Shown: positions 23,934 through 33,821, counted from the first letter of the stretch. The stretch is 44,436 nt of DNA from Sutcliffiella horikoshii DSM 8719 (GCA_001648575.1 LQXN01000049.1:1-44436); one strand, 5' to 3'. Program-made: numbers and translations. The notes: a model not told the origin generated them from the letters alone.

Positions 23934-24183
23934 GCTGCTCACACCTTTTCCTATAGTCTCCATATACACTTGTTATTTTGGCAACGCTTCCAATATTTAC
24001 TTCTAATAAAAATATTTAATAGAAAAGCTTTAAAGTTTTCCTACTAAATACTTTTATCTCTGTTATTCTTATAAAAAACAAATAAAATTACTAAAATTAA
24101 CAAGTGTTATATAATACCTTTATAACATTATCACTATACTACGATAGGTTCAACAATAATTATTGAATTAAATATTTTCTATA

Positions 24184-24197
24184 TTTTCAAAATATAT
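24184..24197. repeat. 14-bp direct repeat left of element F
   Basis: TTTTCAAAATATAT is repeated at 24419-24432. The left copy sits in the palindrome ATATTTT-C-AAAATAT, again a stem-loop target. Confidence 0.75.
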
Positions 24198-24198
24198 T

Positions 24199-24413
24199 GG
24201 TGTGTAGACAAAGTCTTTAATCTTTAGGAATATGAAATCCCCATGTAGATCGCAGTTGAAGGAGCGCAGACTCCCCGCGGGAGGAAGGGACATGTTAGAG
24301 CCCGCAGGCGCAGCCGAGGAGGCTTCCGGACCGCCTGCTGGAAAGCGAAGCTCCTGCAACGGAGATCAACTGTTCCAACAGATATTATCTGACCTTTAGT
24401 TATCAACCGTCTG
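24199..24413 (+). repeat. Dispersed element family I, copy F
   Basis: A 215-bp element, GGTGTGTAGACAAAG at the left and TTATCAACCGTCTG at the right, with a GC-rich core (CTCCCCGCGGGAGG, GAGGAGGCTTCCGGACCGCC, AAGCGAAGCTCCTGCAAC). It has more mismatches than C, G, H and I. It is flanked by the 14-bp repeat TTTTCAAAATATAT. Confidence 0.9.
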
Positions 24414-24418
24414 CTTTT

Positions 24419-24432
24419 TTTTCAAAATATAT
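24419..24432. repeat. 14-bp direct repeat right of element F
   Basis: The second copy of TTTTCAAAATATAT, six bases after the right end of element F. Confidence 0.75.
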
Positions 24433-24528
24433 CCCTTTATTGTAAATACCCAATAAATTCTTATTACCTTTCTATGTAAAAATGGTTTATACTAAATCTA
24501 CCATCATGGACACTTAGGAGGAATCTAT

Positions 24529-24711
24529 ATGACAGAAAGTAATGAACCAAAGAAAATCAGTCTTCAAGAAGCGATGAAAAAGCAACTGGAAAATAAAAAG
24601 AAGCAGGCTTCTGGCGGCAAAGGTAACTTTAACGGAGCAAATGGAACACAAAAAATGAAGAGCCAACAAACGAAAAAACCAAGCAACACAAGAAGAAAAA
24701 TGGGCGTTTAA
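24529..24711 (+). CDS. Small basic hydrophilic protein (60 residues)
   Basis: A 60-residue, strongly basic, low-complexity protein (ISLQEAMKKQLENKKKQASGG...KPSNTRRKMGV), probably disordered after a short helix. Function unknown. TTAGGAGGA stands at the correct distance from the ATG, and a strong terminator follows, so the gene is credible. It may bind nucleic acid by composition, but nothing shows this directly. Confidence 0.65.
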   Translation: MTESNEPKKISLQEAMKKQLENKKKQASGGKGNFNGANGTQKMKSQQTKKPSNTRRKMGV

Positions 24712-24718
24712 TCAAACA

Positions 24719-24763
24719 AAGCAGTATGTCGGGGTCTTAATGGCCCTTACATACTGCTTTTCA
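24719..24763 (+). terminator. Intrinsic terminator after the 60-residue gene
   Basis: Stem AAGCAGTATGT/ACATACTGCTT with TTTC following. Confidence 0.85.
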
Positions 24764-24811
24764 ATTATCAAGGTAATGGTGCACGGACATAATGGGTTAG
24801 GAAGAGCCAAG

Positions 24812-24850
24812 CAAAAAGCCACCCTCAATAACTACTGAGAGTGGCTTTTC
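24812..24850 (-). terminator. Intrinsic terminator of the peptide ABC operon
   Basis: Stem AAAAGCCACTCTCA/TGAGGGTGGCTTTT with a continuing T-run on the minus strand. Confidence 0.9.
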
Positions 24851-24862
24851 CCTAATTAACAT

Positions 24863-25873
24863 TTAATAATTCGTCTTCAATTGTGAGAAATCAACTGCTC
24901 CGTCTTCCACCAAGTGGCAAGCAGATTGCTGATTTACACCAGGAATGGCATGAAGCTTCGGCGCTTCTGTTCTGCAACGATCGAATGCATATGGGCAACG
25001 TGTATGGAAACGGCACCCTTCAGGCGGATCGATCGGAGAAGGAACATCACCTTTCAAGATGATACGCTCTTTCTTCTTCCCGATTTCTGTACTTGGAATT
25101 GCAGACAACAATGCTTTTGTATAAGGATGCTGCGGGTTTGCAAACAGGGCATCTTTATCTGCAATCTCTACGATTTTACCTAAATACATAACAATGATTC
25201 TATCGGAAATATGACGTACAACCCCAAGGTCATGCGAGATGAACAAGTACGTCAGGTTGAATTCACGTTGTAATCTTTTCAGCAGATTCAATACCTGTGC
25301 TTGAATGGATACGTCCAATGCTGATACCGCTTCGTCACAGACGATCAGCTTCGGATCAACAGATAATGCACGGGCAATACCGATACGCTGGCGTTGTCCT
25401 CCACTGAACTCATGCGGATGACGGTCAACCTGATGGGCACCGATCCCAACCGTTTCAAGCAGTTCCACGATTTTCTTGCGACGATCTTTACGCGGTACGA
25501 CATTTTGGATCTCAAGAGCCTCCTCCAGGATTTGACTCACTGTCTGACGCGGGTTCAAGGAAGCATAAGGATCTTGGAAAATGATTTGCAAATCTTTACG
25601 TTTCTTTCTCATCTGAGATTTGTTTAAAGCAAGTAAATCTTCCCCTTGAAAAGTTACTTCTCCGGAATAAGGATTGTCCAGGCGCAGAATGGCACGGCCT
25701 GTCGTGGATTTCCCGCATCCGGATTCCCCTACGATACTGACCGTCTCCCCTTCCTTGACGGAAAAACTGATGTCATCTACTGCCTTGACATGGTTGACTG
25801 TTCTTCCAAAGATTCCACCTTTAATAGGAAAATATTGTTTAAGGTTTTTTACTTCTAATAATGTTTGATTACT
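24863..25873 (-). CDS. Oligopeptide/dipeptide ABC transporter ATPase (OppF/DppF-like)
   Basis: A 336-residue ATP-binding subunit. Walker A is GESGCGKST, signature [15 protein letters not shown], Walker [12 protein letters not shown], and the C-terminal oligo_HPY extension contains [14 protein letters not shown]. It energises peptide import with the partner ATPase encoded just upstream. The ATG at 25873 overlaps the end of that gene; the in-frame ATG at 25897 is less likely because its own leader lacks a spaced ribosome binding site. It is the last gene of a four-gene operon. Confidence 0.92.
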   Translation of the reverse strand, partial: SNQTLLEVKNLKQYFPIKGGIFGRTVNHVKAVDDISFSVKEGETVSIVGESGCGKSTTGRAILRLDNPYSGEVTFQGEDLLALNKSQMRKKRKDLQIIFQDPYASLNPRQTVSQILEEALEIQNVVPRKDRRKKIVELLETVGIGAHQVDRHPHEFSGGQRQRIGIARALSVDPKLIVCDEAVSALDVSIQAQVLNLLKRLQREFNLTYLFISHDLGVVRHISDRIIVMYLGKIVEIADKDALFANPQHPYTKALLSAIPSTEIGKKKERIILKGDVPSPIDPPEGCRFHTRCPYAFDRCRTEAPKLHAIPGVNQQSACHLVEDGAVDFSQLKTNY

Positions 25874-26891
25874 CATGGCTAGCAGCAACCTCCTCATCTT
25901 CCCACTTGTCTGTATAGATCCAGCAACGAACCTGATCCCCGTCTTCGGTTTTCTCTAAGTCCGGCAGGCTGTTTCTGCAAATATCCTTTGCATGCGGACA
26001 ACGTGGCGCAAAACGGCAACCTTGTGGCAAGTTGAATGGACTTGGCACAGACCCTTGAATAACAGATAGATCACCTTCCACATCCTGATCATGCTTTGGT
26101 ACCGAGTTCAATAGGCCTACCGTGTACGGATGCTTAGGGCTTGAGAAAATGGTCTGAACATCTGCATATTCCACCACTTTCCCGCAATACATTACCGCAA
26201 CCTTGTCACACATTTCCGCCACTACCCCGAGATCATGTGTGATAAGCATTAAGGAAGTGCCCAATTCATCTTGAAGTTTTCTCATCAATTCCAAAATTTG
26301 AGCTTGGATGGTCACATCAAGTGCTGTAGTCGGCTCATCGGCAATCAACAGTTCCGGGTTACATGCAAGTGCAATCGCGATCATGACACGCTGTCGCATC
26401 CCGCCTGAAAGTTCGAACGGATATTGCTTTGCACGTTTTTCAGGTGATGGAATACCAACAAGGCGCAGCATATCCACAGCTTTTACCCATGCTGCCTTAC
26501 GACCAAGCTTTTGATGAATCCGTACTGATTCTGCGATCTGTTCTCCACAGGTCAATGTAGGATTCAAGGATGTCATTGGTTCTTGGAATATCATAGACAC
26601 ATTGTTTCCGCGGATCTGCATCATTTGTTTTTTCGTTTTATCAAGAAGGTTTTCACCTTTAAAAATAACTTCTCCTCCAACCACTCTACCGACAGGTTCT
26701 TGAAGCAGTCGCAAAATAGATAGGGACGTGATACTTTTTCCAGATCCTGACTCCCCAACAATGCCGAGCGTTTTTCCTCTTTCAATGGAAAAATCGACAC
26801 CATCAACCGCTTTTACTTCCCCTTCATCTGTAAAAAAGGAAGTACGCAAGCCTTTTACTTCTAATATTTTTTCGTTCTTTATAGTTGTCAT
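25869..26891 (-). CDS. Oligopeptide/dipeptide ABC transporter ATPase (OppD/DppD-like)
   Basis: A 340-residue ATP-binding subunit with Walker [10 protein letters not shown], signature [15 protein letters not shown] and Walker [15 protein letters not shown], plus the [14 protein letters not shown] cluster of the oligo_HPY domain. It follows the permease gene by 15 bases and overlaps the next ATPase gene by 5. The ATG at 26891 has AAGGA 11 bases upstream; the in-frame GTG at 26900 is too close to it. Confidence 0.92.
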   Translation of the reverse strand: MTTIKNEKILEVKGLRTSFFTDEGEVKAVDGVDFSIERGKTLGIVGESGSGKSITSLSILRLLQEPVGRVVGGEVIFKGENLLDKTKKQMMQIRGNNVSMIFQEPMTSLNPTLTCGEQIAESVRIHQKLGRKAAWVKAVDMLRLVGIPSPEKRAKQYPFELSGGMRQRVMIAIALACNPELLIADEPTTALDVTIQAQILELMRKLQDELGTSLMLITHDLGVVAEMCDKVAVMYCGKVVEYADVQTIFSSPKHPYTVGLLNSVPKHDQDVEGDLSVIQGSVPSPFNLPQGCRFAPRCPHAKDICRNSLPDLEKTEDGDQVRCWIYTDKWEDEEVAASHE

Positions 26892-26906
26892 TTTCTTCAC
26901 CGTCCT

Positions 26907-27833
26907 TTAGTTAAGGTCTATACGTTTGTTGATTAAACGGTATGTGATATCCACCAGGAAGTTTACGAACACGAACAATATCGTACAAACAAGGATTGTC
27001 CCCTGGACCATCGGGAAGTCACGCATTGTAATGGAGTTGATGATCAATCGACCCAATCCATTGATGGCAAATACCGTTTCTGTGATTACCGCTCCACCAA
27101 GCAGTCCACCAAATTGCAGACCTACGACAGTAACTACCGGAATCAATGCATTGCGCAGAGCATGTTTATAAATGACCAATCTATCACTGACACCTTTTGC
27201 ATAGGCCGTACGGATATAGTCCTGATCGATAACATCCAGCATGCTCGACCTTGTCATACGTGCAATGATGGCCGCTCCGCCAGTTCCAAGTGTGATGACC
27301 GGCAAGACCATTTGCTTCCAATCGTTCCCCCAACCTGCAACAGGCAAGATGCCTAGGTTGACCGAGAAGAAATAGATAAGCATGATACCCAGCCAGAAGT
27401 TAGGCATGGAAATACCAAACAATGCAACTATCATTAAAGAAGTATCTGCAAATGTGTATTTTCTAGTTGCTGAAATAATACCAGCAATCAAACCAAGAAT
27501 GACAGAAAGGATCGTTCCCCAAATTGCCAATTCTACCGTAATCCAAAATCTGCTTGTGAAAATCTCCGACGTCACATCACGGTTCGTACGGATGGAAGTT
27601 CCTAAATCCCCTTGAATCGCATTACCGATATAACTGAAGTACTGAACATATAAAGGATCATTCAATCCCAATTTCTCACGCATCGCTTCAACCTGTTCAG
27701 GATTTGCCTGCTCCCCTGCCATGATTTGGGCTGCATCACCAGGAATCAAGTGCATCATTAAAAATACTGCCAACGTCACTCCAAACATGACCGGAATCGT
27801 TTGGAAAAGTCTTCGAATGATATATATAAACAT
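26907..27833 (-). CDS. Peptide ABC transporter permease (DppB-like)
   Basis: A 308-residue permease of the OppB/DppB type with six helices. The N-terminus MFIYIIRRLFQTIPVMFGVTLAVFLMMHLIPGD is characteristic, and the EAA loop region (YIRTAYAKGVSDRLVIYKHALRNALIPV) that docks the ATPases is intact. It lies 21 bases downstream of the DppC-like gene; B-before-C is the commoner order in dpp/opp operons, so the order here is reversed. Confidence 0.93.
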   Translation of the reverse strand: MFIYIIRRLFQTIPVMFGVTLAVFLMMHLIPGDAAQIMAGEQANPEQVEAMREKLGLNDPLYVQYFSYIGNAIQGDLGTSIRTNRDVTSEIFTSRFWITVELAIWGTILSVILGLIAGIISATRKYTFADTSLMIVALFGISMPNFWLGIMLIYFFSVNLGILPVAGWGNDWKQMVLPVITLGTGGAAIIARMTRSSMLDVIDQDYIRTAYAKGVSDRLVIYKHALRNALIPVVTVVGLQFGGLLGGAVITETVFAINGLGRLIINSITMRDFPMVQGTILVCTILFVFVNFLVDITYRLINKRIDLN

Positions 27834-27854
27834 GTTAGTTCACCTTCTTCTCCA

Positions 27855-28754
27855 TTATTTTCTTGCTTTCGGATCTAGCGCATCACGAAGTCCATCACCC
27901 ATCAAGTTGAATCCGATAACGACCAGCAAAATGACAAGCCCCGGAAATAGGGTGATGTGCGGAGCCTGTGCAAGATAAGATCGCCCTTGACTAAGCATCG
28001 CACCCCACTCGGCAGTCGGTGGTCTTGTCCCCATTCCAAGGAAGGAAAGAGCACTTGCCGTAATAATGGCAGAAGCAATATACAATGTTGCTTGTACAAT
28101 AATCGGTGACATAATATTCGGCAAAATATGCTTGAATATAATTCTGAAGTCTTTCGCACCCATCGCCCTTATAGCGTCAATGTACTCCAACTTCTTCACG
28201 GTCAATGTAGATCCGCGGACTATCCTTGCAAAAGATGGTATTGCATAAAATGCAACAGCAATAATAACGTTTCTAGTGCTTGCTCCAAGAACACTTACGA
28301 TAGCCAACGCAAGAAGGATTCCCGGGAAAGCCAATAATACATCACAAATTCTCATGATCAGGGAGTCTACCCATCTACCATAGTAACCGGATACAATTCC
28401 AAGTGTAACCCCGACAATCGCTCCTAAAAAAGTAGATAAAAATCCTATACCTAGTGAAATTCTAGCACCAAATAGCAAACGACTGAAAATGTCTCGTCCG
28501 ACATCATCCGTACCCAAGTAATTTTCTGCAGATGGTCCTTGCAGCTTATTCATTACGTTGGTTGTATTCGGGTCATGAGTCGCAAGTAAGGGGGCAAAAA
28601 TACCCATCAAAATAACAAATATAATAATAAAGACACCCGCCATGGCCGCTTTATTTTTTGCCAGCTTCTTATAAAAAGATCTCCATCGAACCGATTTCGT
28701 ATTTTCAATAGTAACTGGAACTCCTGTTGTCGTTTGTGCTTGTGGTTGATCCAT
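27855..28754 (-). CDS. Peptide ABC transporter permease (DppC-like)
   Basis: A 299-residue permease of the OppC/DppC type. A hydrophilic N-terminus of about 35 residues precedes the OppC_N helix (NKAAMAGVFIIIFVILMGIFAPLLA), followed by the HDPN and YLGTDDVGRDIFSRLLFGARISL motifs and the EAA loop YIDAIRAMGAKDFRIIFKHILPNI. It is the first gene of the minus-strand operon, divergent from the binding-protein gene at 29127. Confidence 0.93.
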   Translation of the reverse strand: MDQPQAQTTTGVPVTIENTKSVRWRSFYKKLAKNKAAMAGVFIIIFVILMGIFAPLLATHDPNTTNVMNKLQGPSAENYLGTDDVGRDIFSRLLFGARISLGIGFLSTFLGAIVGVTLGIVSGYYGRWVDSLIMRICDVLLAFPGILLALAIVSVLGASTRNVIIAVAFYAIPSFARIVRGSTLTVKKLEYIDAIRAMGAKDFRIIFKHILPNIMSPIIVQATLYIASAIITASALSFLGMGTRPPTAEWGAMLSQGRSYLAQAPHITLFPGLVILLVVIGFNLMGDGLRDALDPKARK

Positions 28755-29126
28755 ACGCTCTTCTCATCCCTTCATCTCTTTGTAACAAACTTAATAATTC
28801 AAAATTTTCAACACAACTAGATACTATAATAGCTATTAATTCGTAATATTACAATAGTTTTAAAGAGTCTAAGCATACTTAATTTTAAGATTAAGATATT
28901 TTCCCCCTCGAAATACCTTTCATTATATACATGAAAAAATTAACAAAAACGTAATATTGGGTTGTATTTTTACTATAATTATTACAAAAATAATAAATTT
29001 GTTAAAATTCTTGTAAAACAACTCTTGTGAATTTTCAGTTTTTGAATTATGATTATAAACAATCGTGGCTTATCCATTGATTACAATCTTGTAACACAAA
29101 ACAAATCTTCAGGGGGGTAATTTTAC
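28755..29126. promoter_or_regulatory. Divergent control region between transporter operon and binding protein
   Basis: A gene-free stretch of 372 bases, very A+T-rich, that must hold the promoters for both the transporter operon (minus) and the binding-protein gene (plus). Several inverted AT-rich words are present (for example TTGTAAAACAACTCTTGTG near 29010), but I cannot place -35/-10 pairs with confidence. Confidence 0.5.
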
Positions 29127-30728
29127 ATGAAAGCAAAAAAGAATGTGTTTTTCATGCTTCTGCTTTCACTTATGCTAGTACTTTCAGCATGTAGTGGCGG
29201 GAACAGCAGCACACCTACTAACGGAAACGGAAACACTAACACCGGATCTGGTGATGGTGAAGAAGTTGCAGGACAAGAAGGCGGAGAATTAGTATATGTT
29301 GTTTCATCTGATGCTCCAACACTTGATCCACACGGAATGAACGATACTGCAACAACTAACGTAACAACTCAAATCTTCGACCGTTTGACTGCATATGAAG
29401 CAGACGGAACTGTAATACCTTCCTTAGCTGAATCTTGGGAAGCTGTAGATGAAACTACTTGGGAATTCAAACTTCGCGATGACGTTAAATTCCATGATGG
29501 CACCGATTTCACTGCCGATGCTGTAAAAATGACGATCGAGCGTATCATCGATCCTGAATTTGCATCTCCACGTGCAGTAGTACTTAACATGATCACTGAG
29601 GTAAATGTTATTGATGATTACACTGTACAGTTTGTAACAGAAAAACCATTTGCTCCACTACCGGCTCACTTAGCACATAATGCTGGATCTATCATCGCTC
29701 CTTCTGCAATGGAAGAAGAGAACAACGGTGGTGCTAAAGTAGACGAAAACCCAGTTGGTACTGGTCCATTCGTATTTGGATCTTGGAACCGCGGTGCTGA
29801 AATCGTACTGAATAAAAACGAAAACTACTGGAATGGCGCACCTGCACTTGATTCCATTAAATTCGTAGTGAACGCAGAGCAAGCTACTCGTGTAGCACAG
29901 CTTGAAACTGGTGAAGCACATGTTATCCAAGTTGGTGCTTCTGACGTTGCACGTGTAGAAGGTATGGAAAGTGCCGGAATCGAATTAACTCGTGTTCGCG
30001 GTACTCGTATGGACTACTTAGGATTCAACATGGAAAAAGAACCTTTCAACATTAAAGAGGTTCGTCAAGCTATCTCCATGGCAATTAACAAAAACGATAT
30101 CGTTGACGGTATCCTTGACGGTCAAGGTGTACCTGCAGTAGGACCTCTTGCTCCTACAGTTGTTGGTAACTACCAAGACCTTAAGCCACTTGATTATGAT
30201 GTAGAAGCTGCAAAACAATTGCTTGCTGATGCAGGATTTGAAGATGGATTCCAAACAACTCTTTATGTGAACGAAGGTTCTAAAGAGCGTGCGGATATCG
30301 CAATCCTGGCTCAAGACCAATTAAAACAAATCGGAATCGATGTACAAATCGAAACTATCGAATGGGGTGCATTCCTTGACGCTACTGCGAATGGTGAGCA
30401 CGAACTATTCATCTTAGGTTGGACTACAGTAACAGCTGATGCTGACTACGGTCTATATGCTTTATTCCACTCTTCTGCATTCGGTGCTCCTGGTAACCGT
30501 TCTTTCTACGCGAACGACCGCGTGGATGAGTTACTTGACCTAGCTCGTTCTGAGACTGAGCAAGGAAAGCGTGACGAAGCATACAAAGAAATCTCTGAGA
30601 TCCTAGTTGACGAAGCTCCAATGGTTTACTTGCAACATCCTGACTTCGTATATGGAACAAACGGTGCTAACGGTCTATTCGTAGACTTCAGTGGTACTCC
30701 TTACTTCCACGGTGTGAAGCTTAACTAA
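29127..30728 (+). CDS. Peptide-binding lipoprotein of an ABC transporter (SBP_bac_5)
   Basis: A 533-residue extracellular binding protein of the DppA/OppA/GsiB family. The signal peptide ends in LVLSAC (Cys22 lipidated), followed by a Ser/Thr/Asn/Gly-rich linker (residues 23-50) and the folded domain starting GGELVYVVSSDAPTLDPHG. Family blocks include WEFKLRDDVKFHDGTDFTADAV, NPVGTGPFVF and VRQAISMAINKNDIV. Codon use is visibly more biased than in its neighbours, fitting high expression. It is transcribed on its own from a GGGGGG-rich ribosome binding site, opposite to the four transporter genes, and ends at a strong terminator. The exact ligand is not predictable. Confidence 0.94.
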   Translation: MKAKKNVFFMLLLSLMLVLSACSGGNSSTPTNGNGNTNTGSGDGEEVAGQEGGELVYVVSSDAPTLDPHGMNDTATTNVTTQIFDRLTAYEADGTVIPSLAESWEAVDETTWEFKLRDDVKFHDGTDFTADAVKMTIERIIDPEFASPRAVVLNMITEVNVIDDYTVQFVTEKPFAPLPAHLAHNAGSIIAPSAMEEENNGGAKVDENPVGTGPFVFGSWNRGAEIVLNKNENYWNGAPALDSIKFVVNAEQATRVAQLETGEAHVIQVGASDVARVEGMESAGIELTRVRGTRMDYLGFNMEKEPFNIKEVRQAISMAINKNDIVDGILDGQGVPAVGPLAPTVVGNYQDLKPLDYDVEAAKQLLADAGFEDGFQTTLYVNEGSKERADIAILAQDQLKQIGIDVQIETIEWGAFLDATANGEHELFILGWTTVTADADYGLYALFHSSAFGAPGNRSFYANDRVDELLDLARSETEQGKRDEAYKEISEILVDEAPMVYLQHPDFVYGTNGANGLFVDFSGTPYFHGVKLN

Positions 30729-30734
30729 TCAAAA

Positions 30735-30770
30735 ATGACCCTCGGCTAGAAATAGTCGGGGGGTTTTTTG
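30735..30770 (+). terminator. Intrinsic terminator after the binding-protein gene
   Basis: Stem ACCCTCGGCT/AGTCGGGGGGT followed by TTTTTTG. Confidence 0.85.
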
Positions 30771-30828
30771 TTTTATAGTTATAATAATCATTAACTATTA
30801 GAAAGTATTTTCTTGAGGTAAGAGCAAC

Positions 30829-30903
30829 AAAACACTCAGATAATTCTCTTCAAGCATAGAGTTTTTCTAGCGACTCACACTAAGCAAAGTCCTGAGTGGT
30901 TTT
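30829..30903. repeat. Inverted-repeat-bounded 75-bp stretch
   Basis: AAAACACTCAG (30829-30839) pairs with CTGAGTGGTTTT (30892-30903), with one bulged base. It lies in the 221-base gap between convergent genes. It may be a decayed repeat or structured RNA, and I see no gene in it. Confidence 0.4.
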
Positions 30904-30937
30904 GCAAGCATATCCTTTAAATTTAATGAATTTAAAA

Positions 30938-30965
30938 TAGAAACTAGCTTTAGACACTAGTTTCT
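30938..30965 (-). terminator. Terminator-like hairpin at the end of the KinB-like gene
   Basis: Stem AGAAACTAG/CTAGTTTCT overlapping the stop codon, then ATTTTAAAT on the minus strand. The T-tail is weak. Confidence 0.55.
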
Positions 30966-32203
30966 TCAGGTAGCTTAATCGTAAATGTCGTGCCCTTCCC
31001 TATCTCACTTTTCACCTCTATTTTTCCTTGTAACAGCTCAATGATCTGAAAAGATATCGTCAAACCGATACCTGTTCCCTTATCCTTGGTAGAATAAAAA
31101 GGTGTACCCAACTTAGCAACCTGTTGTGGCGTCATCCCCATACCGTCATCTATAATCTCTATTAAAACCGTTCCTCGGCTGCTAGAGGCATTAACTGTCA
31201 CCGTTCCACCCTTATCAATTGCTTCAATTGCATTTTTTATCAAGTTAATCAAAACCTGTTTCATTTCCCCCTTATTCGCCTTTATATGCAAACCTTCGTC
31301 TATCTTGTGACAAATGGCCGTGTTATTGATAGCAGTATAAGTGGACATGAGTTGAATGACGTGTTTCAATTCCTGAGAAATATTTATCCTGTCCATCCCC
31401 TGCTTATTAGGCTTGGCAAGTGATAGATAGTCTTGAATGATTGACTGTGCTCGGTCCAATTCCTCTATGGATATCTCAATGTATCTCTTTTGAGCACTAC
31501 TTAGATTATCATCTTCGCTCATCAACTGTAAAAAACCCCTTGTTGATGTCATTGGATTCCTGACCTCATGTGCGACTGATGCCGCAAGTTCACTTACCAC
31601 TTTCAACTTCTCTGACCGTTGCAACTCATGCTGCAGTTGCATTTGCATAGTAAGGTTTTCAATGATCATAATAGCGGTCACCAAGGATACCCAAGTTATC
31701 AAAGAAACAATCATTGCCAGAAAAATCTCATCAGACTCTCCACGATACATGAAACTCAACGCCCTGGTGATACTGATTACCACTAACAATATTGATATGC
31801 TTAATACTTTTTTCTTTAAGGTCATATTCCTATAAATCTTTGTGGAAAACACTAAAAATACCGTAACAATCGAGTAATTCATAACCATTACCAGAAAATT
31901 GTTCTCTCCAAGGATAAACAGGTAATATAACATTGATGCCATTACAGCAAGCCCTGTCATCCATCCCCCATACAAAAATGCCAAAATGACCGGTATGACC
32001 TTTTGATCATAATAAGAGCCGTCTGTCACTTCTATCGGAAAGGACATCGTACAAAATAACATGACCAATAGGGTTACAAGAAATCGAAAATTCACTTTTG
32101 TCGTGTTCCCTATTGCACCATTATTCAGAAACTGATAATAAAACAGGATCGGAAATAAAACAATTAACACATGATATAAAACATGTCCTAAATTTTCAAA
32201 CAT
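30950..32203 (-). CDS. KinB-like membrane sensor histidine kinase
   Basis: A 417-residue sensor kinase with six or so membrane helices (residues 10-185; 5TMR_LYT-like with FLYGG), a short linker, a HisKA domain with phosphoacceptor H212 in AASVAHEVRNPMTSTRGFLQLM, and a complete HATPase_c domain: N-box LINLIKNAIEA, G1 IDDGMGM, F-box FYSTKDKG, G2 GTGIGLTIS. This is the layout of the B. subtilis sporulation kinase KinB, which feeds the Spo0F-Spo0B-Spo0A relay. No response regulator gene is adjacent, as expected for an orphan phosphorelay kinase. A degenerate paralogue lies at 5938. Confidence 0.85.
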   Translation of the reverse strand: MFENLGHVLYHVLIVLFPILFYYQFLNNGAIGNTTKVNFRFLVTLLVMLFCTMSFPIEVTDGSYYDQKVIPVILAFLYGGWMTGLAVMASMLYYLFILGENNFLVMVMNYSIVTVFLVFSTKIYRNMTLKKKVLSISILLVVISITRALSFMYRGESDEIFLAMIVSLITWVSLVTAIMIIENLTMQMQLQHELQRSEKLKVVSELAASVAHEVRNPMTSTRGFLQLMSEDDNLSSAQKRYIEISIEELDRAQSIIQDYLSLAKPNKQGMDRINISQELKHVIQLMSTYTAINNTAICHKIDEGLHIKANKGEMKQVLINLIKNAIEAIDKGGTVTVNASSSRGTVLIEIIDDGMGMTPQQVAKLGTPFYSTKDKGTGIGLTISFQIIELLQGKIEVKSEIGKGTTFTIKLPEETSV

Positions 32204-32288
32204 ACCAACGCCCCTACCACATAGAAGTCACTACATTTTATAGTTAATACTTCGCTTTTCGGACCATTTATTCCTCCTTTTGCCCCAC

Positions 32289-32314
32289 AAGAAAAACCAG
32301 CCCACATGGCTGGT
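32289..32314 (-). terminator. Intrinsic terminator after yhbH
   Basis: Stem AAAACCAGCC/GGCTGGTTTT around ACATG, with TTCTTG following on the minus strand. Confidence 0.85.
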
Positions 32315-32319
32315 TTTAA

Positions 32320-33489
32320 TCAAGCAAATTTTTTATTCTGCTCCTTTTTGAAAAACTCCTTCATTGCATGGAATACGTCTGGCTTTTGCTTTAAAATGAA
32401 ATGCCTGAACTTCTCATCACTGACATTCTTATATGCTGACATAAGTGTAGAATGCCTGTTATACTGATTTACTTCCCCGTACCCGAACATATTCGAAACC
32501 TTCATCAGTTCCCCAACCAGTTTAACACAACGCTGATTGTCAGAAGTGAGGTTATCACCATCTGAGAAATGGAAAGGATAAATATTGAATCGAGTAGGGT
32601 TGTATTTTGTGTCAATCAACTCCAGAGCTTTCCGGTATGCGGATGAACAAATCGTTCCCCCGCTTTCCCCTTTAGAAAAAAAGTCCTCTTCACTGACTAC
32701 CTTCGCCTCAGTGTGATGGGCAATGAATTCGATATCCACTGTCTCATACTTTGTACGCAAGAAGCGTGTCATCCAGAAGAAGAAGCTCCGTGCCATATAT
32801 TTCTCCCACATCCCCATCGATCCACTCGTATCCATCATCATCAGGACAACCGCTTTGGAATCAGGTTTTACCACTTCGTTCCATGTCTTGAACTTGAGAT
32901 CCTCTTGATAAATCGGATGGAAGCTTGCCGTACCTGTCATCGCATTCCGCTTATAAGCGGACATCATCGTCCGTTTTTTATCTATATTCCCCATAAGACC
33001 TGTGCGTCTGATATCATTAAATTCATAGTGCTCGATGACGTTCTCATCGCGCTCTTTTTGCTGCAGGTTCGGAAGCTCAAGTTGGTTGAAAAGTGCCGCT
33101 TCAAGATCCATCAGAGAAACTTCCGCCTCATAATAGTCCTCACCGGCTTGATCTCCCGCTCCTTGCCCCTTACCCGGTCCCTTCTGCTGACCCGACCCGT
33201 CCCTGGCTACAACATCCCCGACTTGACTGTCTCCATCTCCTTGGCCAACATGCTTGTTCTTGTCATAATTGTAACGAATTCTGTACTCATCTAAAGACCT
33301 GATTGGGATCTTTACGACCTCTTTGCCATTGGACATTACAATGTTCTCTTCAGTAATAAGATCTGGTAAGTTATTTTTGATAGCCTCCTGGACCTTTTCC
33401 TGATGGCGCTTTTGGTCGTCGTGGCCTTTTCGATGGAGGGACCAATCCTCTTTGGACACTACAAAATTCGTATCATCTGACATTGTCAT
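32320..33489 (-). CDS. yhbH: Sporulation protein YhbH (DUF444)
   Basis: A 389-residue DUF444 protein. A charged N-terminus is followed by a Gly/Gln/Asp-rich linker ([17 protein letters not shown], around 105-120) and a von Willebrand A-like domain with a MIDAS-type [12 protein letters not shown] motif. YhbH and its relatives (YeaH in enterobacteria) are encoded next to PrkA and are associated with sporulation and stress. The ATG at 33489 is preceded by GGGAGGG. It is in the same direction as prkA, with a 51-residue gene and a hairpin between them. Confidence 0.94.
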   Translation of the reverse strand: MTMSDDTNFVVSKEDWSLHRKGHDDQKRHQEKVQEAIKNNLPDLITEENIVMSNGKEVVKIPIRSLDEYRIRYNYDKNKHVGQGDGDSQVGDVVARDGSGQQKGPGKGQGAGDQAGEDYYEAEVSLMDLEAALFNQLELPNLQQKERDENVIEHYEFNDIRRTGLMGNIDKKRTMMSAYKRNAMTGTASFHPIYQEDLKFKTWNEVVKPDSKAVVLMMMDTSGSMGMWEKYMARSFFFWMTRFLRTKYETVDIEFIAHHTEAKVVSEEDFFSKGESGGTICSSAYRKALELIDTKYNPTRFNIYPFHFSDGDNLTSDNQRCVKLVGELMKVSNMFGYGEVNQYNRHSTLMSAYKNVSDEKFRHFILKQKPDVFHAMKEFFKKEQNKKFA

Positions 33490-33754
33490 CGATATCCCTC
33501 CCTATTTAATTAATTTTACGTTTCTAGGAACCTTTTCATCACTATTTTCATAAAATATCTTGGTGAAATTTTAAGAATCCAACCTTTGTGATAATTAGGG
33601 TTGGTTACTCTATCCTATGCACATATCTCAAATAATTGACAGATTATTTAGATAATTAGGCTCGCATATCTATTAAATAGACAAGCGTACCTCAATTGTT
33701 AGTAATAATATTTGTATGCTGCTAGAAGGTAGTACTATACAATGAAAATATTTA

Positions 33755-33788
33755 TAGGCTGTTTTCTCAAATGAGAAAACAGCCTATA
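33755..33788 (-). terminator. Long hairpin after the 51-residue gene
   Basis: Near-perfect palindrome TAGGCTGTTTTCTCA/TGAGAAAACAGCCTA. Downstream on the minus strand is AATATTTTC, so the T-tail is modest. The rest of 33490-33754 is A+T-rich with no gene seen; it contains the yhbH upstream region. Confidence 0.7.
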
Positions 33789-33821
33789 AAAAAAACCTCC
33801 CAAAGTAACTGGAAGGTATAT

